Notes: generated by a model not told the origin, from the letters alone. A stretch of 6,236 nucleotides of DNA from Candidatus Melainabacteria bacterium (GCA_003151275.1 PLXC01000164.1:1-6236); one strand, 5' to 3'; shown: positions 1 through 5,633, counted from the stretch's first letter. A program made the numbers and translations.

Positions 1-1202
1 AGTGCGAACAGCGAACAGATGTCCGCCTTGGCTTCCTCGAAAGCCGAGTGAAGCTCCTTGAGCTGGAACCGCACGGTTGTCTTCTTGTTGGCGACCTTGA
101 TGTTGTGCGGACCGATGCCGTGCAAGAGCTCGTGGAAGACGATGTGGTCGAAGAAAGCCCCGAACGTGAGATGTTTGACGAGATCGCGGTTCAGAACGCG
201 ATCAGCGATCGCCACAAGCACATGCTTAAACTTCGCCTCTTGCACGTTCTTGAGCATCACCTGCTTCGTCCCCTTCTCCTCAACGACGCGCTCGTCGTTG
301 GGAAGATTGAACGCCGCCGTGCGAACGCCCGAGTTAGCCTCGCCGCCGCCCAGAAGCTCGTTCACGACCAGAATCGGCGAGAGCCCGCCAATCTGGGCAT
401 TGAGATAGCTGGGGTCGATTGGCAAATGGTTCTCGATCAACTGCAGGTAGCCGGCGAACTGAGCCAATTTGGCGGAATGCTCGCAATCGCGAACTGTGAT
501 GTAGGCCTCGAAAGCCGCCTTGTAATTGAACAGGCGGTCCATATAGACCTCATACGGACCGATAACGATCTCGATAGGCGAATCGAGTTCCATCCACGCT
601 ACGTCGCTTGCGTAGTAATCGTTGGACAGGAACGCGTCGGCGCGCAGCCTGAGAAATTTCTGCAGGCTTTCGTTGTCGGTCAAGTCGGCAGCTTGCCTTA
701 GAAGCTCGGCTGCCGGTTCGAGCAAATCACCGTATTCCTGATTGTAGGGCACGGACTTGAGAGCGCCTGTTATGTCGCGCCGAATAACGTAGAAGAAGCC
801 GGTCGCCCTCTTGTGCTCCTCTTCAGGAAGAGTAGAAACCCAGCTTTCGAACTCCTCTTTGGTCATGTCTTCGGGATAGTAGTTGGCGTGATCCGGACGT
901 GCAGGCACCCCTTCCAAAAACGGCTCGTGATCGTCTAGTTCGGACCAAGGAGCGCCGTTAATCCGAAGGTAGCGGAAACGAGCTCTGCCCAGCGGGCTCT
1001 TGTCTTTGGCAAGTGCAGCCCTTACGGCAGGGGCACCGCTCCAGGTCTGGCGCAGATAGATCTCATCCATGAGCCGGGCGGCTTCGATGAGCTTCAACAG
1101 CGCCTGTTGATCGCCAGCCGACAGATTCGAGATGTCGGCCGTGATTACGCTGGGCGCATAGCGCCTGCGCAGTTTCGAAAGAGACTTCATTGTGTGTCGC
1201 AT
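1..1202 (-). CDS. M49-family (dipeptidyl peptidase III-like) zinc metallopeptidase, N-terminal 400 residues, cut by the window edge
   Basis: The minus-strand frame is open from an ATG at 1202 to base 1, so the C-terminus is missing. HELLH (residues 357-361, bases 120-134) followed by GIGPHN, and EEAKAD (residues 389-394, bases 21-38), are the two zinc-site motifs of the M49 family. H357 and H361 should bind zinc, E358 should be the catalytic base, and E390 (or E389) should be the third ligand. A block around residues 284-320 with GGGEANSG, NLPNDERV (from N299) and VMLKNVQEAKF matches the bacterial and plant branch of M49, in which the motif is the five-residue HEXXH rather than the six-residue HEXXGH of classical DPP III. 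These enzymes release dipeptides from peptide N-termini. No signal peptide is seen, so it is probably cytoplasmic. The start at 1202 is favoured over the ATG at 1190 because an AAGGAG sits 7 bases upstream. It lies 57 bases after the 75-aa gene and is probably last or near last in that operon. Family assignment is strong; substrate is unknown. Confidence 0.85.
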   Translation of the reverse strand, partial: MRHTMKSLSKLRRRYAPSVITADISNLSAGDQQALLKLIEAARLMDEIYLRQTWSGAPAVRAALAKDKSPLGRARFRYLRINGAPWSELDDHEPFLEGVPARPDHANYYPEDMTKEEFESWVSTLPEEEHKRATGFFYVIRRDITGALKSVPYNQEYGDLLEPAAELLRQAADLTDNESLQKFLRLRADAFLSNDYYASDVAWMELDSPIEIVIGPYEVYMDRLFNYKAAFEAYITVRDCEHSAKLAQFAGYLQLIENHLPIDPSYLNAQIGGLSPILVVNELLGGGEANSGVRTAAFNLPNDERVVEEKGTKQVMLKNVQEAKFKHVLVAIADRVLNRDLVKHLTFGAFFDHIVFHELLHGIGPHNIKVANKKTTVRFQLKELHSAFEEAKADICSLFA

Positions 1203-1209
1203 GCTTTGA

Positions 1210-1215
1210 CTCCTT
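1210..1215 (-). promoter_or_regulatory. Ribosome binding site of the M49 peptidase gene
   Basis: AAGGAG on the minus strand ends 7 bases before the ATG at 1202. It decides between that start and the in-frame ATG four codons later. Confidence 0.75.
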
Positions 1216-1259
1216 TTTCTCGCCCAACTTCGCGCTCGGCAAATTCTGCCCAGCCTGAT

Positions 1260-1487
1260 TTACTTGTCTTCGAGCTGCTCCTCGATCTCCGTCCAGCCTA
1301 ACGTCTTGATAAACGTGTAAACATCTTCTCTGCGTTCAAAACCAATCAGTAAGTCTGGGTTCCCCATCCTGGTTTTTACCCTTGCGTCCTCTTCCGAGGA
1401 GGCCTTTACCAGCCTAGCCTTTGGTTCTCGAGGACCGAAAAAATCGTCAATCATGACGACGAAATACTTTGGTTCGTTGTTCATCAT
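1260..1487 (-). CDS. Small hypothetical protein, 75 aa
   Basis: I do not recognise this protein. It begins MMNNEPKYFVVMIDDFFGP and looks like a compact alpha/beta domain. There is a hydrophobic strand (KYFVVMID, residues 7-14), a charged helix (about residues 29-40, SSEEDARVKTR), a second strand (LLIGF, about 46-50), a helix (REDVYTFIKTLGW) and an acidic tail ending EEQLEDK. It has no cysteine or histidine, no membrane segment and no signal peptide. I chose the ATG at 1487 because an AAGGAG lies 10 bases upstream; the frame is open 14 codons further back, but that extension lies wholly inside the deaminase gene and is unlike the rest of the protein. The first 41 bases overlap the end of the deaminase gene in another frame, which suggests translational coupling. 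The function may be linked to the deaminase (inference from position only). Confidence 0.7.
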   Translation of the reverse strand: MMNNEPKYFVVMIDDFFGPREPKARLVKASSEEDARVKTRMGNPDLLIGFERREDVYTFIKTLGWTEIEEQLEDK

Positions 1488-2088
1488 GTTGATTCTTCTC
1501 CTTAGTTGTCGAACTGGCTGCACGCCCATGCATCCTTACCGGCGCATAGAGGCAGATCTCCTGGCGAAACTGTCGCCTGGTTATGCCTCTTTCTTTGAGG
1601 ATGTGGGCGTTCATCTCTGCGTTTTGAAGCGCCTTTGGGCCACTCAAATGTATCCAGCCTGTTTCTGACATAAAAGCTACCGACAGGTTGTGATTGGCAT
1701 ATAGCCTGGCACACTGGACGCACGTGCCCATGTTGATCACGGCTGCCCGCCGTATGAGTGGGTGTCGCTCCTTCACCAGAAATCCAGCCACATAAACCAC
1801 AGCACCACAAATGGTGTCAGGAGTTTGCGCGAACATGGCATCACCGATTGCGGCTCGCTCGGCATGTAGGAAGAAGGTGGTTTTGAAGGGAAACGGCTCG
1901 CCCTTTTTGAGCAATCGATTCCATCCTTGGCCGATGATTTTGCCGTTTCTGACAACGAGTGCCCCGTAACGCTGGTTTTCACTGCCGGATCGCAGCGCTA
2001 GGTTGATGCATCGTTGCCACAGTGGATCCTGGCTAGTAACCTGCGGCACAAAGGATAGATTCAAGTCTTGAATTGTTAGTTTGGACAT
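1447..2088 (-). CDS. Cytidine/deoxycytidylate deaminase-like zinc enzyme, 213 aa
   Basis: The CDA-fold zinc site is complete: HAE at residues 75-77 (H75 ligand, E77 proton shuttle) and C123/C126 in GTCVQCARL, the usual P-C-x-x-C with threonine in place of proline. The strand pair YGALVVRNGKIIGQGWN (residues 41-57) is the hallmark region before the HAE motif in dCMP, TadA and related deaminases. Expected chemistry is hydrolytic removal of an amino group from a cytosine, adenine or guanine base or nucleotide; the substrate cannot be read from the sequence. No signal peptide is seen, so it is presumably cytoplasmic. The core is followed by an extra basic tail of about 55 residues (from about 158), longer than the usual single-domain enzyme; its last 13 codons overlap the next gene. 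I favour the ATG at 2088 (AAAGGA four bases upstream); an ATG at 2124 would overlap the previous gene and has no ribosome binding site. It sits between two small unknown genes in a probable operon. Confidence 0.8.
   Translation of the reverse strand: MSKLTIQDLNLSFVPQVTSQDPLWQRCINLALRSGSENQRYGALVVRNGKIIGQGWNRLLKKGEPFPFKTTFFLHAERAAIGDAMFAQTPDTICGAVVYVAGFLVKERHPLIRRAAVINMGTCVQCARLYANHNLSVAFMSETGWIHLSGPKALQNAEMNAHILKERGITRRQFRQEICLYAPVRMHGRAASSTTKEKNQHDEQRTKVFRRHD
1498..1503 (-). promoter_or_regulatory. Ribosome binding site of the 75-aa gene, inside the deaminase gene
   Basis: AAGGAG on the minus strand, 10 bases before the ATG at 1487 and 13 before the next in-frame ATG at 1484. It lies within the last codons of the deaminase, so the two genes are packed together. 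Confidence 0.6.
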
Positions 2089-2097
2089 ACAATCCTT

Positions 2098-2106
2098 TCC
2101 GTTGCT
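2098..2106 (-). repeat. AGCAACGGA word upstream of the deaminase start, copy 1
   Basis: On the minus strand AGCAACGGA ends 9 bases before the deaminase ATG at 2088. The same 9-mer stands 11 bases before the ATG at 2347. It may be a shared leader element or chance. Confidence 0.35.
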
Positions 2107-2113
2107 CCAGGTT

Positions 2114-2347
2114 CTATTTTTCATCCGCGGATTCGATCGGAGAGAGGCTCAGTTTCTTGCCGGGGTGGATGATGCCGTGCAGCTCTTCGATGCGCTGATA
2201 TCGAGTCAGCTCTTCCCCGGCTGTGATCATGTCTGGATCGAACATGAAGAATTCGGAAATCAGGCGTTCGTACTCGTCGAGCAGTTCCGTCGTAACGCCA
2301 GGTTGATTGAGAAGTTCTTGCCGTTCTTGAGTGGTGAGTGGTGCCAT
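2114..2347 (-). CDS. Small acidic helical hypothetical protein, 77 aa
   Basis: I do not recognise a named family. The protein begins MAPLTTQERQELLNQPGVTT and looks all-helical and acidic: LTTQERQELLNQ and TTELLDEYERLISEFFMFDPD form two likely helices split by a PGV turn, followed by GEELTRYQRIEELHGII and a polar tail ending ESADEK. It has no cysteine, no transmembrane segment and no signal peptide. Two starts are possible, ATG at 2359 (81 aa) or 2347 (77 aa). I prefer 2347 because a GGATGG lies 8 bases upstream, and because the 9-base word AGCAACGGA stands at nearly the same distance from this ATG as it does from the deaminase ATG. It ends 25 bases before the deaminase start, so the two are probably cotranscribed. 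It could be an accessory or regulatory partner of the deaminase; this is inferred from position only. Confidence 0.6.
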   Translation of the reverse strand: MAPLTTQERQELLNQPGVTTELLDEYERLISEFFMFDPDMITAGEELTRYQRIEELHGIIHPGKKLSLSPIESADEK

Positions 2348-2358
2348 ATTTAGTACCA

Positions 2359-2367
2359 TCCGTTGCT
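2359..2367 (-). repeat. AGCAACGGA word upstream of the 77-aa gene, copy 2
   Basis: Second copy of the 9-mer, 11 bases before the ATG at 2347. Its similar distance to both starts is one reason I prefer 2347 over 2359. Confidence 0.35.
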
Positions 2368-2380
2368 GATTGATGTGGAT

Positions 2381-2503
2381 TTAGATGTTGGGCGCGCCGA
2401 TCAGCGTTCGACCTTGCAGCGAAGCTTGACTGGTCGCGCCCGGGTCTTTGAGGTGGACAGAAATTTCCTTCAGCGCCGAGGTATCGTCCAGTTTTTCGGC
2501 AAA
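2381..2503 (-). pseudogene. Possible gene remnant: 40 open codons without a start
   Basis: After an in-frame TGA at 2504-2506 the minus strand encodes 40 residues, FAEKLDDTSALKEISVHLKD followed by PGATSQASLQGRTLIGAPNI, and stops with TAA at 2381-2383. The amino-acid mix and the GC at the three codon positions (about 62, 45 and 65 percent by my count) look like coding sequence. There is no ATG, GTG or TTG start in this frame and no ribosome binding site. The stop lies 33 bases before the 77-aa gene, so it could be the surviving C-terminal end of a frameshifted first gene of the operon, or simply an open stretch. The opposite strand in the same register is also open (TTG 2363 to 2560), so the composition does not decide the strand. 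Confidence 0.25.
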
Positions 2504-2610
2504 TCAAGGCAGACGTTGGAGTGCAAGTTCTTACTATCGAAGAAGGACAGGTATAAGTAACAGCCTCGTGAAAGCAGCAATTTACAGATTTGGATTGAGT
2601 TTTGCGCGCT

Positions 2611-2633
2611 GTCTCTTTCGAGACGTTAGTCTC
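2611..2633. promoter_or_regulatory. Triple GTCTC/GAGAC inverted repeat, operator-like
   Basis: The run GTCTC-tttc-GAGAC-gtta-GTCTC lets the central GAGAC (2620-2624) pair with either neighbour, giving two mutually exclusive 5-bp hairpins with 4-base loops. As DNA, TTTCGAGA-N6-TCTC (2616-2633) matches a second site at 4609-4626. It lies about 80 bases upstream of the candidate MocR -35 box and upstream of the minus-strand cluster. A shared operator is an inference. Confidence 0.35.
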
Positions 2634-2711
2634 AGAGATGGCGAGCAAAGGAAAGGTATTAGCGGGTGGGGCTTGGGGGCGTGTGTGTTGAGAAGAACAA
2701 AAGAGTTACCT

Positions 2712-2739
2712 CTTACATAACTTGAATTGAGTCTATGAT
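2712..2739 (+). promoter_or_regulatory. Candidate sigma-70 type promoter of the MocR gene
   Basis: CTTACA (2712-2717), 16 bases, TATGAT (2734-2739). The -10 box matches consensus at five of six positions and the -35 at four of six. Transcription would begin near 2746 and leave a leader of about 110 bases containing the CGCG-N6-CGCG repeat at 2766-2779. Confidence 0.3.
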
Positions 2740-2858
2740 GCTCAAAATCCGAACACAATTAACCCCGCGCAAGTTCGCGTGATGTCAAGACGAGCTGGCC
2801 TTGGTGGCAGTGGTATGGTCGAAAATGGTAGAAGTGGATCGGGATTTGGGAGACAGCA

Positions 2859-4325
2859 ATGCAATTCGTTTTGGCGCTGCCTGAACACAGTCGACAGGCG
2901 CTTTACAAGCAAGTCTGTGAGGCATTGCGTTTGGCAATCGAAGAGGGGCGCCTTCGGGTCGGCGAAAAGTTGCCGTCTACGCGTGAGCTGGCTAGTGCAG
3001 CTAAAATATCGAGATTTACTGCCATTCGCAGCTATGAATTGCTCACGGCTCAGGGACTGATCCATACGATAGTAGGCAGTGGAACATTCGTTGCCGATAA
3101 AATTTCGAAATCTTCCAATCATGTTTCGGATCCCATCGCCGAACCCAGCCTGGTCCTAGTCGAGCCGAGTTTTTCAATTTTCGGCAAGAGAATGTTGCAG
3201 TCAGAGTTGATTGAACCGGCTGACGCAGAACTGTTTCAGGAACTCAATTATGGAGCTCCAAGCATCAACCAGTTACCGCTGCGACAGTGGCGGGAGGTGT
3301 TAAACAAATGTGCTCGCTTCGAGGATAAAACGCTGTTTCAGTATGTGAGCGATCCGATGGGATATTTGCACTTGCGTGAGGCAATCAGCGCTTATCTTAC
3401 GCGAGCCAGGTCGGTCAAGTGTTCATCGTCTCGCGTGGCGCTTTTTTCCGGAACGCAGAGCGGAGTGGACCTCGTCTGTCGGTTGTTGCTAGATCCTGGC
3501 GATATTGTGGCTCTGGAGAATCCAGGATTTCCTGGCGCTCGCAGAATTCTAAACACGCATGGCGCAAAAATTGTCACTATCCCTGTGGATAATGACGGTT
3601 TGATCGTGGATGAGCTGTACAAACTAAAATCCAAAGTAAAAATGGTTTATGTCACTCCTTCTCACCAAGACCCGATGGGAGTGGTCATGTCGGTAGGGCG
3701 GCGTATGGAGTTGTTGAAGTGGGCGCAGCTCAAAGGTGCTTTCATCCTGGAAGATGACTACGACAGCGAATACCACTACGGCGAGAAGCCAGTCTCCGCC
3801 TTGCAGGGAATGGATCAGGCTGATAGCGTCATTTACATAGGTAGCTTCTGGAAAGTTCTTTTCCCAGTCGTGCGTGTAGCATTTCTGGTGCTGCCAAAGA
3901 GACTGCTAGCGCCGATGCATAGGGCTAAATCTTCTATCGAGAGAGATTTCCCTTTGCTTGAACAAATCGCGCTAACGGAGTTTTTGAACGAGGGCATTTT
4001 GGAACGACAAATTAAGCGGACGAAAGCCCTCTATGCAAAGCGGCGAGCTGCTCTTGCGCTGGTGCTCGCCAAGCGCTTGAAAGATCTAGTTGCCATATAC
4101 GGTGTCAGTGCGGGTATGCATATGATTCTGCAGTTTGATCCAAGTTTGCCCGTAGCCAAAATTTTGCGTTGCATTCGTGAGGCTGGGGTGCCCATGGTGA
4201 GCACGGAGAAGCATTATGTTGGCGATCCAAAACCACATGAGTTTATGATTGGATTTGCGCACCATAGCGAAGAGGAGCTGTCTGCTCTCGTCGAGCATTT
4301 TGCCGACTTGCTCAGTCTAAAATAG
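2859..4325 (+). CDS. MocR/GabR-type transcriptional regulator (GntR winged helix plus aminotransferase-like PLP domain), 488 aa
   Basis: Residues 10-80 are a GntR winged helix: LYKQVCEALRLAIEEGRL, GEKLPSTRELA, the recognition-helix region SRFTAIRSYELL and the wing LIHTIVGSGTFVA. After a linker, residues from about 125 form a fold-type I aminotransferase domain: ENPGFPGARR (220-229), YVTPSHQDPMG (264-274), EDDYDSEY (298-305) and YIGSFWK (326-332). K332 is the predicted lysine that binds PLP; D299 and Y301 match the cofactor contacts of GabR, with the same 33-residue spacing from aspartate to lysine. Length is normal for the family. Such proteins bind DNA as domain-swapped dimers and sense PLP or amino compounds. 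Odd points: HQDPMG instead of the usual HQ(F/Y)PTG, and FMIGF (462-466) where the family has (I/L)RLGF, so the substrate-carboxylate arginine appears to be M463. GGGAGA ends 5 bases before the ATG. It diverges from the deaminase cluster, a natural target; the effector is unknown. Confidence 0.92.
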   Translation: MQFVLALPEHSRQALYKQVCEALRLAIEEGRLRVGEKLPSTRELASAAKISRFTAIRSYELLTAQGLIHTIVGSGTFVADKISKSSNHVSDPIAEPSLVLVEPSFSIFGKRMLQSELIEPADAELFQELNYGAPSINQLPLRQWREVLNKCARFEDKTLFQYVSDPMGYLHLREAISAYLTRARSVKCSSSRVALFSGTQSGVDLVCRLLLDPGDIVALENPGFPGARRILNTHGAKIVTIPVDNDGLIVDELYKLKSKVKMVYVTPSHQDPMGVVMSVGRRMELLKWAQLKGAFILEDDYDSEYHYGEKPVSALQGMDQADSVIYIGSFWKVLFPVVRVAFLVLPKRLLAPMHRAKSSIERDFPLLEQIALTEFLNEGILERQIKRTKALYAKRRAALALVLAKRLKDLVAIYGVSAGMHMILQFDPSLPVAKILRCIREAGVPMVSTEKHYVGDPKPHEFMIGFAHHSEEELSALVEHFADLLSLK

Positions 4326-4504
4326 CGCGCTTCAGTTAGCCAATTGTTTCGCAACTCCGCGATGTTTGGCTGTTTCCTTGCCGCAACTTTTTCGAACGAG
4401 GCCGATCCACTTCTCACCTTTTTGAACGTACCACCGCGAGCCGTGCAAATTTTCTTTGACATCGCGCGAGGTTGGATCGGGTTAATTGTCTTCGGGAATG
4501 GTGA

Positions 4505-4556
4505 ATTACCGCACGTCTTCCGGTAGTAAGGAGATATCTCCTTTCGTTTTTCTTAA
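4505..4556 (+). terminator. Tandem hairpins with T-rich tail, probable terminator after the MocR gene
   Basis: First hairpin: ATTACCG (4505-4511) pairs with CGGTAGT (4521-4527), 7 pairs including one G-T, loop of 9. It is immediately followed by the perfect 16-bp palindrome AAGGAGATATCTCCTT (4528-4543) and then TTCGTTTTTCTT. The second element reads as a 6-bp stem with an ATAT loop and a T tract, hence a terminator, though it stands about 200 bases after the MocR stop. It could instead be an operator or an attenuator for the downstream operon. Confidence 0.4.
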
Positions 4557-4608
4557 ACATTCACCACAACTCACCAATTCCCGCATACCCAGCATTTGCC
4601 CATCGCCC

Positions 4609-4628
4609 TTTCGAGATTAATGTCTCGA
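4609..4628. promoter_or_regulatory. 18-bp inverted repeat TCGAGA-N6-TCTCGA, operator-like
   Basis: TCGAGA (4611-4616) and TCTCGA (4623-4628) are perfect 6-bp arms around TTAATG. The extended word TTTCGAGA-N6-TCTC is shared with 2616-2633 with identical arm spacing. It lies about 65 bases upstream of the candidate -35 box and 150 bases upstream of the protease gene, a position suited to an activator or upstream site. The binding protein is unknown; the MocR protein encoded between the two sites is a candidate. Confidence 0.4.
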
Positions 4629-4692
4629 GCGGTTGTCTGATGTTGGTTAGCGAGCGTTGGTGTTTCGTGTGTGAATGGTCGCAGCCAATGGA

Positions 4693-4722
4693 TTGCAGTG
4701 TGCAATTTGTGGTTTCGATAAG
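4693..4722 (+). promoter_or_regulatory. Weak candidate promoter of the protease operon
   Basis: TTGCAG (4693-4698), 18 bases, GATAAG (4717-4722): four of six matches in each box. The start of transcription would fall near 4729, so the hairpin at 4740-4758 would be at the 5' end of the message. Confidence 0.25.
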
Positions 4723-4739
4723 GACGAGAGTAGTTGAGA

Positions 4740-4758
4740 TCGTGCGCGCTACGCACGA
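4740..4758 (+). other. 7-bp leader hairpin directly before the protease ribosome binding site
   Basis: TCGTGCG (4740-4746) and CGCACGA (4752-4758) are perfect GC-rich arms around a 5-base loop. The AAGGA ribosome binding site starts two bases later at 4761, so the structure could stabilise the message or control access of the ribosome. Confidence 0.5.
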
Positions 4759-4776
4759 AGAAGGACTCTAAGACTA

Positions 4777-5481
4777 ATGAAACGCATATTCACCAGCGCC
4801 GCCATCACCTTGGCCGTGCTTCTCTCTCTTTCCACCGGAAGCTTTGCCCAGACACCGAAAACCGTTGGCCAGGAACTGACTCCCGACCGGGTCATCTCCC
4901 TGCTCATGGGCGCGAAACCAGCCGATAAGAAATCAGGACCTGCCGAAGGTCTTTTCTACTTCTCAAATGAGGTCAGCGAAACAACTGTTCTCAGTCTTGT
5001 GAAGCAACTCGAATCTTGGGTTGAAGATACAGACAATGCTGGCAAGCCAATCCGCATCATTCTGAATTCTCCCGGCGGAAGTGTTTTTGCGAGCTTTACG
5101 TTGATGGATGAAATCGCCGCTGTGCGAACCCGTGGTCATCACGTCAAAATACAGACCTATGGTATGGCCGCCTCTGCTGCTGGCTGGCTGTTGCAAGCTG
5201 CTGACGAGCGTGTCATTGGAGCTAATAGCTGGATCTTGATTCATCAGATTTCCACTAAGTCCGAGGGAAAGCTGTTTGAGATCCAGAACGATATGAAGCT
5301 CAGTACACAGTTGCAGGACCAGTTTCTGGAACGGCTGGCAAAGCGCTCCAAACTCAGTCTTGCTACCATTCATGAGCACATCGACCAGGGACTCGACTGG
5401 TGGATCAATGCTCAAGATGCGCTGAAGTACGGACTTGTCGATTCGATCGAACCCGTGCCCGGCTTCGCCCCCAACAAGTAA
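4777..5481 (+). CDS. Exported ClpP/SppA-like (crotonase-fold) serine protease, 234 aa
   Basis: Residues 1-24 are a textbook signal peptide: MKR, a hydrophobic core, then STGSFA with likely cleavage before Q25. The mature part, about 210 residues, is a ClpP-type domain. ILNSPGGSV (95-103) is the oxyanion/substrate-strand motif; YGMAASAAG (128-136) supplies nucleophile S133; WILIHQ (152-157) supplies H156; LDWWINAQDALKYGLVD (206-222) supplies D207 and the characteristic GLVDS. The S-H and H-D distances (23 and 51) are close to those of E. coli ClpP (25 and 49). It should cleave peptide bonds as an oligomer. Because it carries a signal peptide it would act outside the cytoplasm, where ClpX/ClpA and ATP are absent, so it probably acts alone like SppA-type peptidases. 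The AAGGA at 4761-4765 is 11 bases before the ATG. A 34-codon basic gene follows after 43 bases. The fold and active site are clear; location and substrate are inferred. Confidence 0.85.
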   Translation: MKRIFTSAAITLAVLLSLSTGSFAQTPKTVGQELTPDRVISLLMGAKPADKKSGPAEGLFYFSNEVSETTVLSLVKQLESWVEDTDNAGKPIRIILNSPGGSVFASFTLMDEIAAVRTRGHHVKIQTYGMAASAAGWLLQAADERVIGANSWILIHQISTKSEGKLFEIQNDMKLSTQLQDQFLERLAKRSKLSLATIHEHIDQGLDWWINAQDALKYGLVDSIEPVPGFAPNK

Positions 5482-5509
5482 GAGATTTTTCCGACTAAGA
5501 GTTTTTTTC

Positions 5510-5515
5510 AAGGAG
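5510..5515 (+). promoter_or_regulatory. Strong ribosome binding site of the 34-aa gene
   Basis: AAGGAG, 9 bases before the ATG at 5525. It is the main reason to accept the very short frame as a gene and to place its start there rather than upstream inside the protease gene. Confidence 0.7.
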
Positions 5516-5524
5516 ACAAATCAA

Positions 5525-5629
5525 ATGAGACTCAGTATCAAGCAAGCACAGGAGTTGATTCGTAGACGCCGGCATGAACTTGCAGCCGCCAACGTCAGGA
5601 AACAGGCAGCCGCTCGTTTGGCACGGTAA
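5525..5629 (+). CDS. Arginine-rich small protein, 34 aa
   Basis: The frame encodes MRLSIKQAQELIRRRRHELA followed by AANVRKQAAARLAR. It has 8 arginines and 2 lysines against 2 glutamates, an RRRR cluster at residues 13-16, and no proline, glycine or cysteine, so it should form one or two strongly basic amphipathic helices. I know no family for it. Support for it being real: a near-ideal AAGGAG 9 bases upstream, its place 43 bases after the exported protease on the same strand, and a following terminator-like hairpin. It has no signal peptide. Possible roles are a nucleic-acid-binding or ribosome-associated peptide, a membrane-active peptide, or a partner of the protease; all are speculation. 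The frame is open back to 5435 inside the protease gene, but that extension is out-of-frame protease sequence. Confidence 0.6.
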   Translation: MRLSIKQAQELIRRRRHELAAANVRKQAAARLAR

Positions 5630-5633
5630 TATC

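Larger units (their letters stand above)
2384..2858. other. Divergent intergenic region between the deaminase cluster and the MocR gene
   Basis: No convincing complete gene is present. It holds the possible gene remnant (2381-2503), a double hairpin or operator-like repeat (2611-2633), a candidate plus-strand promoter (2712-2739), a CGCG-N6-CGCG inverted repeat (2766-2779) in the likely MocR leader, and short ATGGT/GTGG repeats around 2810-2838. The promoter of the left cluster should also be here, but I could not pick a convincing one. Confidence 0.5.
4326..4776. other. Intergenic region between the MocR gene and the exported protease
   Basis: No gene I can support. It contains AGCCAA...TTGGCT (stem of a long imperfect hairpin just after the MocR stop, about 4338-4371), a double hairpin with a T-rich tail (4505-4556), an 18-bp inverted repeat (4611-4628), a weak promoter candidate (4693-4722) and a strong hairpin before the protease ribosome binding site (4740-4758). 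A minus-strand open frame (ATG 4462 to 4214) was not accepted. Confidence 0.5.

Noticed and set aside
48..701. Long plus-strand open frame of 217 codons
   Set aside because: It is antisense to the M49 peptidase, whose motifs HELLH and EEAKAD are on the minus strand.
2363..2560. Plus-strand open frame of 65 codons in the divergent gap
   Set aside because: It starts at a TTG with no ribosome binding site, is rich in arginine and glutamine like an antisense frame, and lies opposite the more protein-like minus-strand stretch.
4214..4462. Minus-strand open frame of 82 codons beginning MSKKICTARGGTFKKVRSGS
   Set aside because: The first half reads like protein, but there is no ribosome binding site, and the second half lies 112 bases into the MocR gene, where it looks like its antisense shadow.
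4963..5511. Minus-strand open frame of 182 codons across the protease gene
   Set aside because: It is a shadow of the ClpP-like gene, which has a signal peptide and a complete catalytic triad on the plus strand.
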